From the NCBI GenBank assembly GCA_946482595.1, contig CAMLSD010000184.1:1-5586 (forward strand): DNA of 5,586 nucleotides. Reading direction: 5' to 3'. The translations under genes and the position numbers were made by a program. This document shows positions 1 to 5,586 of the stretch, piece by piece. Source of the DNA: an uncultured Comamonadaceae bacterium (GTDB taxonomy: Bacteria; Pseudomonadota; Gammaproteobacteria; Burkholderiales; Burkholderiaceae). The notes under the pieces were generated by a model. That model did no database searches. It saw only the letters and a list, made by a program, of their open reading frames with translations, and was not told the origin of the DNA. Numbering within the stretch: the first letter of the stretch is position 1; each line of letters begins with the position of its first letter.

Positions 1-803
1 TGCTTGTATTCGGTCTCGGCGATCAGCATGCCGGCCACGAAGGCGCCCAGCGCCAGCGACAGCCCGGCATGTTCGGTCAGCCAGGCCAGCCCGAGCGTGA
101 CCAGCAGCAGGTTCAGGATGAACAGCTCCTCGCTCTTGCGGCGGGCCACGAGCGTGAGCCACCAGCGCATCACCCGCTGGCCACCGACCAGCAGCACGGT
201 GAGCAACGCGGCAGCCTTCAGCAAGGCCAGGCCCATGTCGCGGGCCAGGTGGTCGGTGGACGCACCCAAGGCCGGAATGAGCACCAGGAAGGGCACCACG
301 GCGAGATCCTGGAACAGCAGCACGCCCATCACCCGCCGGCCATGTTCGCTTTCCATCTCGAGCCGTTCGGCCATCAGCTTCACGACGATCGCGGTGGACG
401 ACATCGCCAGGGCGCCGCCCAGGGCCACGGCCGACTGCCAGCCCAGGCCCCACTGCCGCCCCGCCAGTGCAAAGCCCCAGGCCAGCAGGGCATTGAATGC
501 CACGGTTGCCAGCACGGTCAGCGTCACCTGGCTCAGGCCGAGCCCGAACACCACCTTGCGCATGCTGCGCAGCTTGGGCAGGTTGAATTCCAGCCCGATG
601 ACGAACATCAGGAACACCACCCCGAACTCGGCGAGGTAGTGGATGCCGGCGGAATCCTTGGCCAGCGCCAGCGCGTTGGGTCCGATCAGGATGCCCACCG
701 CCAGGTAGCCCAGCATCGGCGGCAGCTTGAGCGAGCGGCAGGCCACGACGCCGATGACCGCGGCCAGCAGGTACAGCAGAACCAGTTCGAGGGTGGATGC
801 CAT
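1..803 (-). CDS. KefB-like CPA2 monovalent cation:proton antiporter, N-terminal part (C-terminus cut by window edge)
   Basis: Integral inner-membrane antiporter exchanging K+ or Na+ for H+, of the CPA2 (KefB/KefC, Na_H_Exchanger) family. Reading the minus strand from ATG at 803-801 gives 267 codons with no stop before the left edge. The protein is a run of hydrophobic helices starting at residue 5. Family-typical segments are GYLAVGILIGP (32-42), FGVVFLMFVIGLEF (60-73), SSTAIVVKL (135-143), FQDLAVVP (164-171, with the family's conserved Asp at 166) and LGAFVAGMLIAETEY (252-266). E. coli KefB/KefC are about 600 aa, so over half is outside the window. Whether it carries the C-terminal TrkA-N/RCK regulatory domain cannot be seen, so ion specificity and glutathione gating stay open. 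No clear Shine-Dalgarno precedes the ATG, but the first helix begins just after it, as usual in the family. It is transcribed away from kdsD. E. coli also has an antiporter gene (yrbG, a different family) next to kdsD. Confidence 0.9.
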   Translation of the reverse strand, partial: MASTLELVLLYLLAAVIGVVACRSLKLPPMLGYLAVGILIGPNALALAKDSAGIHYLAEFGVVFLMFVIGLEFNLPKLRSMRKVVFGLGLSQVTLTVLATVAFNALLAWGFALAGRQWGLGWQSAVALGGALAMSSTAIVVKLMAERLEMESEHGRRVMGVLLFQDLAVVPFLVLIPALGASTDHLARDMGLALLKAAALLTVLLVGGQRVMRWWLTLVARRKSEELFILNLLLVTLGLAWLTEHAGLSLALGAFVAGMLIAETEYK

Positions 804-819
804 CAGGAAGCGAAGTGGA

Positions 820-869
820 GCGTGCCGCGGCCCGCCTGGCCGACCGCAGCGCGGTGCGGGCCGGCACGC
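820..869. repeat. Long imperfect inverted repeat in the divergent intergenic region
   Basis: The left arm GCGTGCCGCGGCCCGC (820-835) pairs with the right arm GCGGGCCGGCACGC (856-869). The pairing is 7 bp (820-826 with 863-869) plus 7 bp (829-835 with 856-862), interrupted only by a two-base GC bulge at 827-828. Inside lies a second perfect stem, ACCGC (843-847) and GCGGT (851-855), around the 3-nt loop AGC. It abuts the right arm, leaving a 7-nt bulge at 836-842. In all 19 base pairs form within 50 nt. The repeat fills half of the gap between the divergent antiporter and kdsD genes and ends one base before a -10-like hexamer. There is no T-run on either side and neither gene ends here, so a terminator is unlikely. 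An operator, an RNA hairpin in the antiporter leader or a dispersed REP-like element are all possible. Confidence 0.75.
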
Positions 870-870
870 C

Positions 871-876
871 TAGAAT
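871..876 (+). promoter_or_regulatory. Candidate -10 element for the kdsD-kdsC-lptC-SDR operon
   Basis: TAGAAT matches the sigma-70 consensus TATAAT at five of six positions. It lies in an AT-richer patch of an otherwise very GC-rich gap, 30 nt ahead of the GTG start of kdsD. No convincing TTGACA-like -35 sits 16-18 bp upstream. That position falls inside the long inverted repeat at 820-869, so a weak or activator-dependent promoter is plausible. The same TAG is also the in-frame stop that limits kdsD upstream. This is a motif match only. Confidence 0.4.
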
Positions 877-906
877 CCAGCCATCGTAAACGAGCGCCCG
901 CAGCCC

Positions 907-1917
907 GTGACAGAACGTTTTTCCTCCACGCCCACTGGCGGCCGTTTCGACCCGCAGCGTGCCATCGACCTGGCACGCGAAACGCTGGACATCGAGGCGC
1001 AGGCCTTGCTGGGCCTCAAGGCCCGCCAGGGTGAAGCCTTTGCACGGGCGGCCGAGGCGATGCTGGCCTGCAGCGGCCGCGTGGCCGTGATGGGCATGGG
1101 CAAAAGTGGCCATGTGGGGCGCAAGATCGCCGCCACGCTGGCCTCCACCGGCACCCCGGCGCTGTTCGTGCACCCGGCCGAAGCCAGCCATGGTGACCTG
1201 GGCATGATCACCGCCGCCGACCTGGTGCTGGCGATCTCGAACTCCGGCGAAAGCGAGGAGCTGACCGCGATCCTGCCGGTGCTCAAGCGCCTGGGCGTCA
1301 CGCTGGTGGCCCTGACCGGCCGGCTGGACTCCTCGCTGGGCCGCCATGCCGACATCGTGCTTGACACCTCGGTCGACAAGGAAGCCTGCCCGCTCAACCT
1401 GGCCCCGACGGCCAGCACCACCGCCCAGCTCGCGCTGGGCGATGCGCTGGCGGTGGCCCTGCTGGATGCCCGCGGCTTCCGCGCCGAAGACTTTGCACGC
1501 TCGCACCCGGGTGGCGCGCTGGGGCGCAAGCTGCTCACCCATGTGCGCGACGTGATGCGCCAGGGCGACGCCGTGCCGCGTGTGACGGCCGACACCGGCT
1601 TCACCGACATGATGCGCGAGATGTCGGCCAAGGGGCTGGGGGCCACAGCGGTGGTCGACGCGGGTGGGGTGGTCACCGGCGTGTTCACCGACGGCGACCT
1701 GCGGCGCCTCATCGAACAGGGGCGTGACCTGCGCGCCCTCACGGCGGCCGACGTCATGACGCGGCGGCCACGCATCGTGCGCGACGACGCGCTGGCGGTG
1801 GATGCCGCCGACCTGATGGAAGACGCCCGCATCACGGCGGTGCTGGTGGTCGATGCCGAAGACCGGCTGGTCGGCGCGCTGAACTTCAACGACCTGATGC
1901 GGGCCAAGGTCATCTGA
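907..1917 (+). CDS. kdsD: Arabinose-5-phosphate isomerase KdsD (KpsF/GutQ family)
   Basis: Cytoplasmic aldose-ketose isomerase converting D-ribulose 5-phosphate to D-arabinose 5-phosphate, the first step of Kdo synthesis for LPS. The product has 336 aa, against 328 in E. coli KdsD. An N-terminal SIS domain (about 30-205) carries GMGKSG (63-68), HPAEASHGDLGM (89-100), SNSGES (111-116) and SHPGGALG (199-206). Two CBS domains follow (about 210-272 and 280-336), opening with VRDVM (213-217) and DVMTRRP (282-288). From family knowledge, the E. coli residues Lys59, Glu111, Glu152 and His193 are important for catalysis. Their counterparts at a constant +7 offset are K66, E118, E159 and H200, all present. 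The start is GTG at 907: an in-frame TAG at 871-873 precedes it and no ATG lies between. No strong Shine-Dalgarno is visible. The CBS pair suggests allosteric control, ligand unknown. The LPS gene context favours KdsD over the paralogues GutQ and KpsF. Confidence 0.95.
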   Translation: MTERFSSTPTGGRFDPQRAIDLARETLDIEAQALLGLKARQGEAFARAAEAMLACSGRVAVMGMGKSGHVGRKIAATLASTGTPALFVHPAEASHGDLGMITAADLVLAISNSGESEELTAILPVLKRLGVTLVALTGRLDSSLGRHADIVLDTSVDKEACPLNLAPTASTTAQLALGDALAVALLDARGFRAEDFARSHPGGALGRKLLTHVRDVMRQGDAVPRVTADTGFTDMMREMSAKGLGATAVVDAGGVVTGVFTDGDLRRLIEQGRDLRALTAADVMTRRPRIVRDDALAVDAADLMEDARITAVLVVDAEDRLVGALNFNDLMRAKVI

Positions 1918-2513
1918 TGCGCGAGCTGACGCCCCGGCTGAACTTCCCTGCCGAGCTGCTGCTGCGCGGGCAGGGCATTCGCCTGGCGCTGTTCGACGTC
2001 GACGGGGTGCTGACCGACGGCCAGCTCTACATCGGCGAACACGGCGAGACCTTCAAGGCATTTCACGTGCTGGATGGCCATGGCCTGAAGCTGCTGGGCC
2101 GGGTGGGCATCACGGTGGCGGTGATCACCGGACGGGACTCGCCGGCAGTGCGGCGTCGCCTGGCCGACCTGGGCGTGCAGGAGGCGGCATTTGGCGTGCA
2201 TGACAAGCTGGCGGCCGCGCAATCCTTGCTGGACCGGCTGGGTCTGGGCTGGCATCAGGTGGCCGCGATCGGCGACGACTGGCCCGACCTGCCGCTGCTC
2301 GTGCGGGCCGGGCTGGCCTGTGCGCCGCCGGGCGCCCACGCGGAGGCGCTGGCCGCCGTTCACCATGTGACAGCCGCACCCGGTGGCCGCGGCGCGGCGC
2401 GCGAGTTCTGCGACCTGCTGCTGGTGGCCGGCGGGCGGTATGCCGACCTGCTGCACGGCCACCTGCAGACGCTGGACGACGGCCAGGCCGACCGCGCGGG
2501 TGGCACTGCATGA
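1917..2513 (+). CDS. kdsC: 3-deoxy-D-manno-octulosonate 8-phosphate phosphatase KdsC
   Basis: Cytoplasmic HAD-superfamily phosphatase that hydrolyses Kdo 8-phosphate to Kdo and phosphate, before CMP activation by KdsB. The product has 198 aa (E. coli 188), the short capless type that works as a tetramer. HAD motif I is DVDGVLTDG (27-35), with nucleophile D27 and acid/base D29. Motif II is TGR (71-73), motif III Lys is K97 in HDK, and motif IV is GDDWPDLP (119-126). The family's glycine-rich tail is present as GGRGAAREFCDLLL (156-169). The ATG shares its A with the last base of the kdsD stop (TGATG). AAGG at 1906-1909 gives a ribosome binding site 7 nt ahead. The C-terminus overlaps lptC by 4 nt. 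Both enzymes serve the Kdo pathway, so the coupling makes functional sense. Confidence 0.95.
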   Translation: MRELTPRLNFPAELLLRGQGIRLALFDVDGVLTDGQLYIGEHGETFKAFHVLDGHGLKLLGRVGITVAVITGRDSPAVRRRLADLGVQEAAFGVHDKLAAAQSLLDRLGLGWHQVAAIGDDWPDLPLLVRAGLACAPPGAHAEALAAVHHVTAAPGGRGAAREFCDLLLVAGGRYADLLHGHLQTLDDGQADRAGGTA

Positions 2514-3199
2514 GCGATACCGCCACGGCGTCGACCCGCCTGGCGCCATCGGCGGCGCCACGCGTGACGCCCCGTCCGTCGCGCTGGGCGAGTTTTGTCG
2601 ACCAGGCCACGGCTTCGCTGCCGGTGGTGCTGATGGCGCTGCTGGCGGGCGGCACCTACTGGCTGGTGAAGAACACCCCGGTGGCCGAGGCCCCCCGCGC
2701 CCAGGCCGCGCCGCGGCACGAGCCCGACTACACGATGGAGCGCTTTTCGGTACAGCATTTCACGCCGGCCGGTCGGCCGCGCACCTACCTCGAGGGCAAG
2801 GAAATGCGGCACTACCCCGACACCGACATCCTGGAGATCGACGAGGTGCGGGTGCGCTCGGTCGACGAGCAGGGTCGACCGCTGGTGGCCACGGCCAGGC
2901 GTGCGCTGGCCAATGGCGACGGCAGCGAGGTGCAGCTGATCGGTGGTGCGCGGGTGGTGCGCGAGGCCTCCGGCCCACCTGGCAGCCCGCAGGCACAGCG
3001 GCTCGAGTTCGAAGGGGAGTTCCTGCACCTGTTCCCCGATCAGGAGCGTGTGCAGTCCCATCTGCCGGTGCTGTTGCGCCAGGGCGCGATGCAGGTGACC
3101 GGCCAGTCGATGAAGTACAGCCACCTCGACCGGGTGCTGGAGCTGCAGGGGCAGGTGCGCGGCACATTGCCTGCGCGCGCGGCCGGGAGTTCGCCGTGA
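2510..3199 (+). CDS. lptC: LPS export ABC transporter periplasmic bridge protein LptC
   Basis: Bitopic inner-membrane protein of the Lpt machine. In the family, its periplasmic beta-jellyroll accepts LPS from LptB2FG and passes it to LptA. The product has 229 aa, longer than E. coli LptC (191 aa). A Pro/Arg-containing cytoplasmic N-terminus (1-33) is followed by one transmembrane helix (about 36-54). The LptC/DUF1239 domain runs from about 72 to 218, beginning PDYTMERFSV and containing GRPRTYLEGKEMRHYPDTD (88-106), with alternating beta-strand pattern after it. The low-complexity tail PARAAGSSP looks dispensable. The start ATG overlaps the kdsC stop as ATGA, with a weak GGTGG ribosome binding site (2499-2503). 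The call rests on the domain pattern plus position right after kdsC, as in E. coli. Unlike there, lptA does not follow. Confidence 0.9.
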   Translation: MSDTATASTRLAPSAAPRVTPRPSRWASFVDQATASLPVVLMALLAGGTYWLVKNTPVAEAPRAQAAPRHEPDYTMERFSVQHFTPAGRPRTYLEGKEMRHYPDTDILEIDEVRVRSVDEQGRPLVATARRALANGDGSEVQLIGGARVVREASGPPGSPQAQRLEFEGEFLHLFPDQERVQSHLPVLLRQGAMQVTGQSMKYSHLDRVLELQGQVRGTLPARAAGSSP

Positions 3200-3972
3200 G
3201 TCAGCCACTGGTCTTCATCACCGGGGCCTCCAGCGGGATCGGCCAGGCCCTGGCGGCACGCTATCACCGGGCGGGCTACCGACTGGCGCTGGTGGCGCGG
3301 CGCTCGGCCGAGACCGAGGCGTGGGTGCGGGCCCAGGGGTTCGATCCGGCTGGGGTGGCCGTGTATGCGGCCGACGTGCGCGACATCGAGGGCATCACCG
3401 CTGCCGGGCGGGCCTGCATCGAGCGCCAGGGGGTGCCTGACGTCGTGATTGCCAATGCCGGCATCAGCGTGGGTGTGGACACGGCGATCTTCGACGACCT
3501 CGACGTCATCCGCGCCACCTTCGAGACCAACAACCTCGGCATGGCGGCCACCTTCCAGCCTTTCATCACCGCGATGCGCCAGCGGCGCTCGGGCACGCTG
3601 GTGGGCATCGGCAGCGTCGCGGCGATCCGCGGCCTGCCTGGCCATGGTGCCTACTGCGCCAGCAAGGCCGCCGTGGTGAGCTACTGCGAAAGCCTGCGCG
3701 GCGAGCTGCGTCCCGACGACGTCAAGGTGTGCACGATCTGCCCCGGCTACATCGACACGCCGCTCACGCGCGAGAACCCCTACAGCATGCCCTTCCTGCT
3801 GAGTGCCGACGAGTTCGCCGACCGGGCCTTTCGCGCGGTGCAGGCCGGCGTGAGCTATCGGGTGATTCCCTGGCAGATGGGGGTCGTGGCCAAGTTGATG
3901 CGCCTGCTGCCCAATGCCTTGTTCGACCGCCTGCTGGCGGGCCGCGCCCGCAAGAAGCGGCGCGGCGAGTGA
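3196..3972 (+). CDS. Short-chain dehydrogenase/reductase (SDR), substrate unknown
   Basis: Classical SDR oxidoreductase of 258 aa, the usual length. The Rossmann-fold dinucleotide motif is TGASSGIG (9-16). R35-R36 after the second strand suggest NADPH preference. Other family marks are AADV (58-61), NAG (87-89), active-site Asn at N112, Ser at S140, Y153 and K157 of YCASK, and PG (183-184) followed by IDTPLT. The complete Asn-Ser-Tyr-Lys tetrad indicates an active enzyme. The C-terminus ends in an Arg/Lys-rich patch (about 250-256) after a hydrophobic-basic stretch, perhaps touching membrane. The GTG start at 3196 overlaps the lptC stop (GTGA), with GGGAG at 3185-3189 as ribosome binding site. 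This frame stays open upstream through lptC, but the SDR fold begins at residue 4, which fixes the start. Coupling to lptC hints at an envelope or lipid role, which is inference only. SDR sequence does not give the substrate. Confidence 0.92.
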   Translation: MSQPLVFITGASSGIGQALAARYHRAGYRLALVARRSAETEAWVRAQGFDPAGVAVYAADVRDIEGITAAGRACIERQGVPDVVIANAGISVGVDTAIFDDLDVIRATFETNNLGMAATFQPFITAMRQRRSGTLVGIGSVAAIRGLPGHGAYCASKAAVVSYCESLRGELRPDDVKVCTICPGYIDTPLTRENPYSMPFLLSADEFADRAFRAVQAGVSYRVIPWQMGVVAKLMRLLPNALFDRLLAGRARKKRRGE

Positions 3973-4083
3973 GCGTGCGCCACACAGGCACACAATGAAC
4001 CGGCCGGGCCGGGCTTGGCTCGATCCGGCCAACCCGTAGCGACCGGCCAGCGCCGGGGCGCACCCCGAGCGGAGGCGAGTCTC
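3973..4083 (+). promoter_or_regulatory. Leader region of fumC with two hairpins and a ribosome binding site
   Basis: This 111-nt gap follows the SDR stop. It contains CACAAT (3991-3996), a weak -10-like match without a clear -35. Hairpin 1 pairs CGGG (4010-4013) and TTGGC (4015-4019) with GCCAA (4028-4032) and CCCG (4033-4036), with one bulged C and an 8-nt loop. Hairpin 2 pairs CGGGG (4054-4058) with CCCCG (4063-4067) over the loop CGCA. GGAGG at 4071-4075 is a strong Shine-Dalgarno 8 nt before the fumC ATG, and hairpin 2 ends only 3 nt ahead of it. Neither hairpin has a following T-run, so a Rho-independent terminator for the upstream operon is not supported. Whether fumC has its own promoter or is read through from the SDR gene cannot be told by reading. 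Confidence 0.45.
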
Positions 4084-5496
4084 ATGAGCACTGAACCCAA
4101 CGCAGGCATGCGCACTGAATCCGATTCGATGGGGGCCGTGGCCGTGCCGGCCGACCGCTACTGGGGTGCCCAGACGCAGCGCTCGGTGCATCACTTCCCG
4201 ATCGGGGTGGCGCGCTTCCGGTGGCAGCGCCCGATGATCCGTGCGCTCGGCCTGCTCAAGAAGGCAGCGGCCCAGGCCAATGCCGAGCTGGGCGAACTGC
4301 CGGCGCCGCTGGCCGCGCTGATCGTGCGCGCCGCCGACGAGGTGATCGACGGCCGCCTGGACGATCACTTTCCGCTGGTGGTCTTCCAGACCGGGTCAGG
4401 CACCCAGTCGAACATGAATGCCAACGAGGTGATCGCCAACCGTGCCATCGAGATGGCCGGCGGCACGATCGGCAGCAAGCAGCCGGTGCATCCGAACGAC
4501 CATGTGAATCGGGGGCAGTCGTCCAACGACACCTTCCCGACGGCCATGCACGTGGCGGTGGTCGACATGCTGCACGAGCGGCTGTTGCCGGCGCTGGCGG
4601 CACTGCGCCAGACACTGGCCGCCAAGGCCCTGCAGTATGACCACCTGGTCAAGACCGGGCGCACGCACATGCAGGACGCCACCCCGATCACGCTGGGCCA
4701 GGAGATCGGCGCCTGGGTCGCGCAGATCGACTTCGGCATGCAGGCGTTGCACCAGTCCCTGCCGGCGCTGCATGAGTTGGCCATCGGTGGCACGGCGGTC
4801 GGGACCGGGCTGAACGCCCATCCGCGTTTTGGCGAGCTGACTGCGCTGCACCTGGCCAGCCTGACCGGCCGGCCGTTTCGCAGCGCCGACAACCGATTCT
4901 TTGCCCTGGCGGCGCATGACGCGCTGGTGCAGATGTCCGCGGCGCTGCGCACGCTGGCGGGCGGGCTGATGAAGCTGGGCAATGATGTGCGCCTGTTGTC
5001 CAGCGGGCCACGCTGCGGGATCGGCGAGCTGCTCATTCCCGAGAACGAACCGGGCTCGTCCATCATGCCCGGCAAGGTCAACCCGACGCAGTGCGAAGCG
5101 CTGACGATGGTGTGCGTGCAGGTGTTCGGCAACGACGCGGCGGTGGCCTTTGCCGGCAGCCAGGGCCACCTGCAGCTCAATGTCTACAAGCCGGTGATGG
5201 TGCACAACGTGATGGAAAGCATCGATCTGCTGAGCGATGCAGTCCACGCGTTCGACCTGTTCTGTGCCCGTGGACTGGGCCCCAACGAGGCGGTCATCGA
5301 CGAACACCTCGAGCGCAACCTGATGCTGGTGACCGCCCTGAACCGCCACATCGGCTATGACCGGGCCGCCCTGATTGCCAAGACGGCGCATGTGCACGGC
5401 ATCACGCTGCGTGAAGCAGCGGTGGAGGGTGGCCATGTGAGTGCCGAAGACTATGAACGTTGGATCGACCCGCTGGCGATGACACGGCCGGGGTGA
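4084..5496 (+). CDS. fumC: Class II fumarate hydratase FumC
   Basis: Cytoplasmic homotetrameric, iron-independent fumarase that reversibly hydrates fumarate to L-malate in the TCA cycle. The product has 470 aa (E. coli FumC 467). Visible motifs are GAQTQRS (28-34), [10 protein letters not shown] (103-112), the HPNDHVN segment (136-142) that matches the allosteric B site region, [12 protein letters not shown] (145-156), and [17 protein letters not shown] (191-207). The superfamily signature is [15 protein letters not shown] (324-338). E. coli His188, Ser318, Lys324, Asn326 and Glu331 map at a constant +7 to H195, S325, K331, N333 and E338, all present. PGKVNPTQ rather than the aspartase PAKVNP pattern supports fumarase. 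ATG 4084 is chosen because GGAGG at 4071-4075 lies 8 nt ahead. An in-frame ATG at 4108 would give a start closer to many homologues, while a TTG at 4015 has no support. The gene has no pathway link to the LPS genes upstream. Confidence 0.95.
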   Translation: MSTEPNAGMRTESDSMGAVAVPADRYWGAQTQRSVHHFPIGVARFRWQRPMIRALGLLKKAAAQANAELGELPAPLAALIVRAADEVIDGRLDDHFPLVVFQTGSGTQSNMNANEVIANRAIEMAGGTIGSKQPVHPNDHVNRGQSSNDTFPTAMHVAVVDMLHERLLPALAALRQTLAAKALQYDHLVKTGRTHMQDATPITLGQEIGAWVAQIDFGMQALHQSLPALHELAIGGTAVGTGLNAHPRFGELTALHLASLTGRPFRSADNRFFALAAHDALVQMSAALRTLAGGLMKLGNDVRLLSSGPRCGIGELLIPENEPGSSIMPGKVNPTQCEALTMVCVQVFGNDAAVAFAGSQGHLQLNVYKPVMVHNVMESIDLLSDAVHAFDLFCARGLGPNEAVIDEHLERNLMLVTALNRHIGYDRAALIAKTAHVHGITLREAAVEGGHVSAEDYERWIDPLAMTRPG

Positions 5497-5586
5497 CGGG
5501 GCGGGCGGCAGGTCGCGGTGGGCTGCACACGCCCGGGGGGCGCTCCCTCGCCCGCTCATCTGCTGCCGTTTCGCCCCTGGCGGGGC
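5497..5586. other. GC-rich tail after fumC with short inverted repeats; no gene seen
   Basis: These 90 nt to the window edge hold several short complementary pairs. GGGCG (5538-5542) pairs with CGCCC (5549-5553) over a 6-nt loop. GCCCC (5573-5577) pairs with GGGGC (5582-5586) over TGGC. GGGGCG (5498-5503) can also pair with CGCCCC (5572-5577). One of these could form the 3' end of the fumC transcript, but there is no clear T-tract (only GTTT at 5568-5571), and the last stem runs into the edge. At this base composition, short G/C stems also arise by chance. Confidence 0.3.

Noticed and set aside
69..1034. Plus-strand open frame of 321 codons across the antiporter gene and into kdsD
   Set aside because: It is antisense to the antiporter and runs through the intergenic region into another frame of kdsD. 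Its Gln/His-rich translation is typical of a shadow frame.
870..2561. Minus-strand open frame of 563 codons opposite kdsD and kdsC
   Set aside because: It lies antisense to two genes with complete catalytic motifs. The translation is Arg/Ala/Ser/Pro/Gln-rich with no recognisable domain, as expected of antisense frames in GC-rich DNA.
2383..3195. Open reading frame extending the SDR frame upstream through lptC, as if a 529-aa fusion
   Set aside because: The upstream part is a shifted frame of lptC and kdsC with Gly/Ala/Arg-rich sequence. The SDR fold and a good ribosome binding site place the start at 3196.
4010..4036. Hairpin after the SDR gene as a Rho-independent terminator
   Set aside because: The stem is plausible but is followed by CCCGTAGC-type sequence, not a T-run.
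3995..4039. Fourteen-codon open frame ([14 protein letters not shown]) ahead of fumC, possibly a leader peptide
   Set aside because: It has no clear ribosome binding site and no run of regulatory codons. Its length is within chance, and it overlaps hairpin 1.
3040..4368. Minus-strand open frame of 442 codons opposite lptC, SDR and the start of fumC
   Set aside because: It is low-complexity His/Arg/Ala/Gly-rich and spans two gene boundaries on the other strand. It is a composition artefact.
4396..5559. Minus-strand open frame of 387 codons opposite fumC
   Set aside because: It is fully antisense to a well-conserved enzyme gene, His/Gln/Arg-rich, and has no domain pattern.

Overview
The window is very GC-rich DNA with tightly packed genes. 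It most likely comes from the chromosome of a betaproteobacterium, probably Burkholderiales. The basis is codon use dominated by G/C third positions, the gene order (a CPA2-type antiporter divergent from kdsD-kdsC-lptC) and the protein sequence style. Genus cannot be set by reading alone.

Layout: (1) Positions 1-803, minus strand: the first 267 codons of a KefB-like CPA2 monovalent cation:proton antiporter, cut by the window's left edge. (2) 804-906: a 103-bp divergent intergenic region holding a long imperfect inverted repeat (820-869) followed directly by a -10-like TAGAAT. (3) 907-3972, plus strand: a compact four-gene unit, kdsD, kdsC, lptC and a short-chain dehydrogenase/reductase (SDR) gene. 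Each junction overlaps by 1-4 nt (TGATG, ATGA, GTGA), which indicates translational coupling in one mRNA. (4) 3973-4083: a gap with two small hairpins and a good ribosome binding site. (5) 4084-5496: fumC, the class II fumarase. (6) 5497-5586: a GC-rich tail with short inverted repeats and no gene I can support.

How the genes fit together: KdsD makes D-arabinose 5-phosphate from ribulose 5-phosphate. KdsC removes phosphate from Kdo 8-phosphate later in the same pathway, giving Kdo for the LPS inner core. LptC is the inner-membrane-anchored bridge protein that receives LPS from LptB2FG and passes it to LptA. The block therefore links Kdo synthesis to LPS export. In E. coli the same block continues lptA-lptB-rpoN. 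Here an SDR of unknown substrate takes the next place and fumC (TCA cycle) follows, so lptA and lptB are not in this window. All the key residues I could check in KdsD, KdsC, SDR and FumC are present, so these genes look functional.

I see no mobile element, CRISPR array, tRNA, rRNA or defence gene, and no clear sign of an undescribed system. The points worth a second look are the long palindrome between the divergent genes, the SDR coupled to lptC in place of lptA, and the structured leader of fumC.
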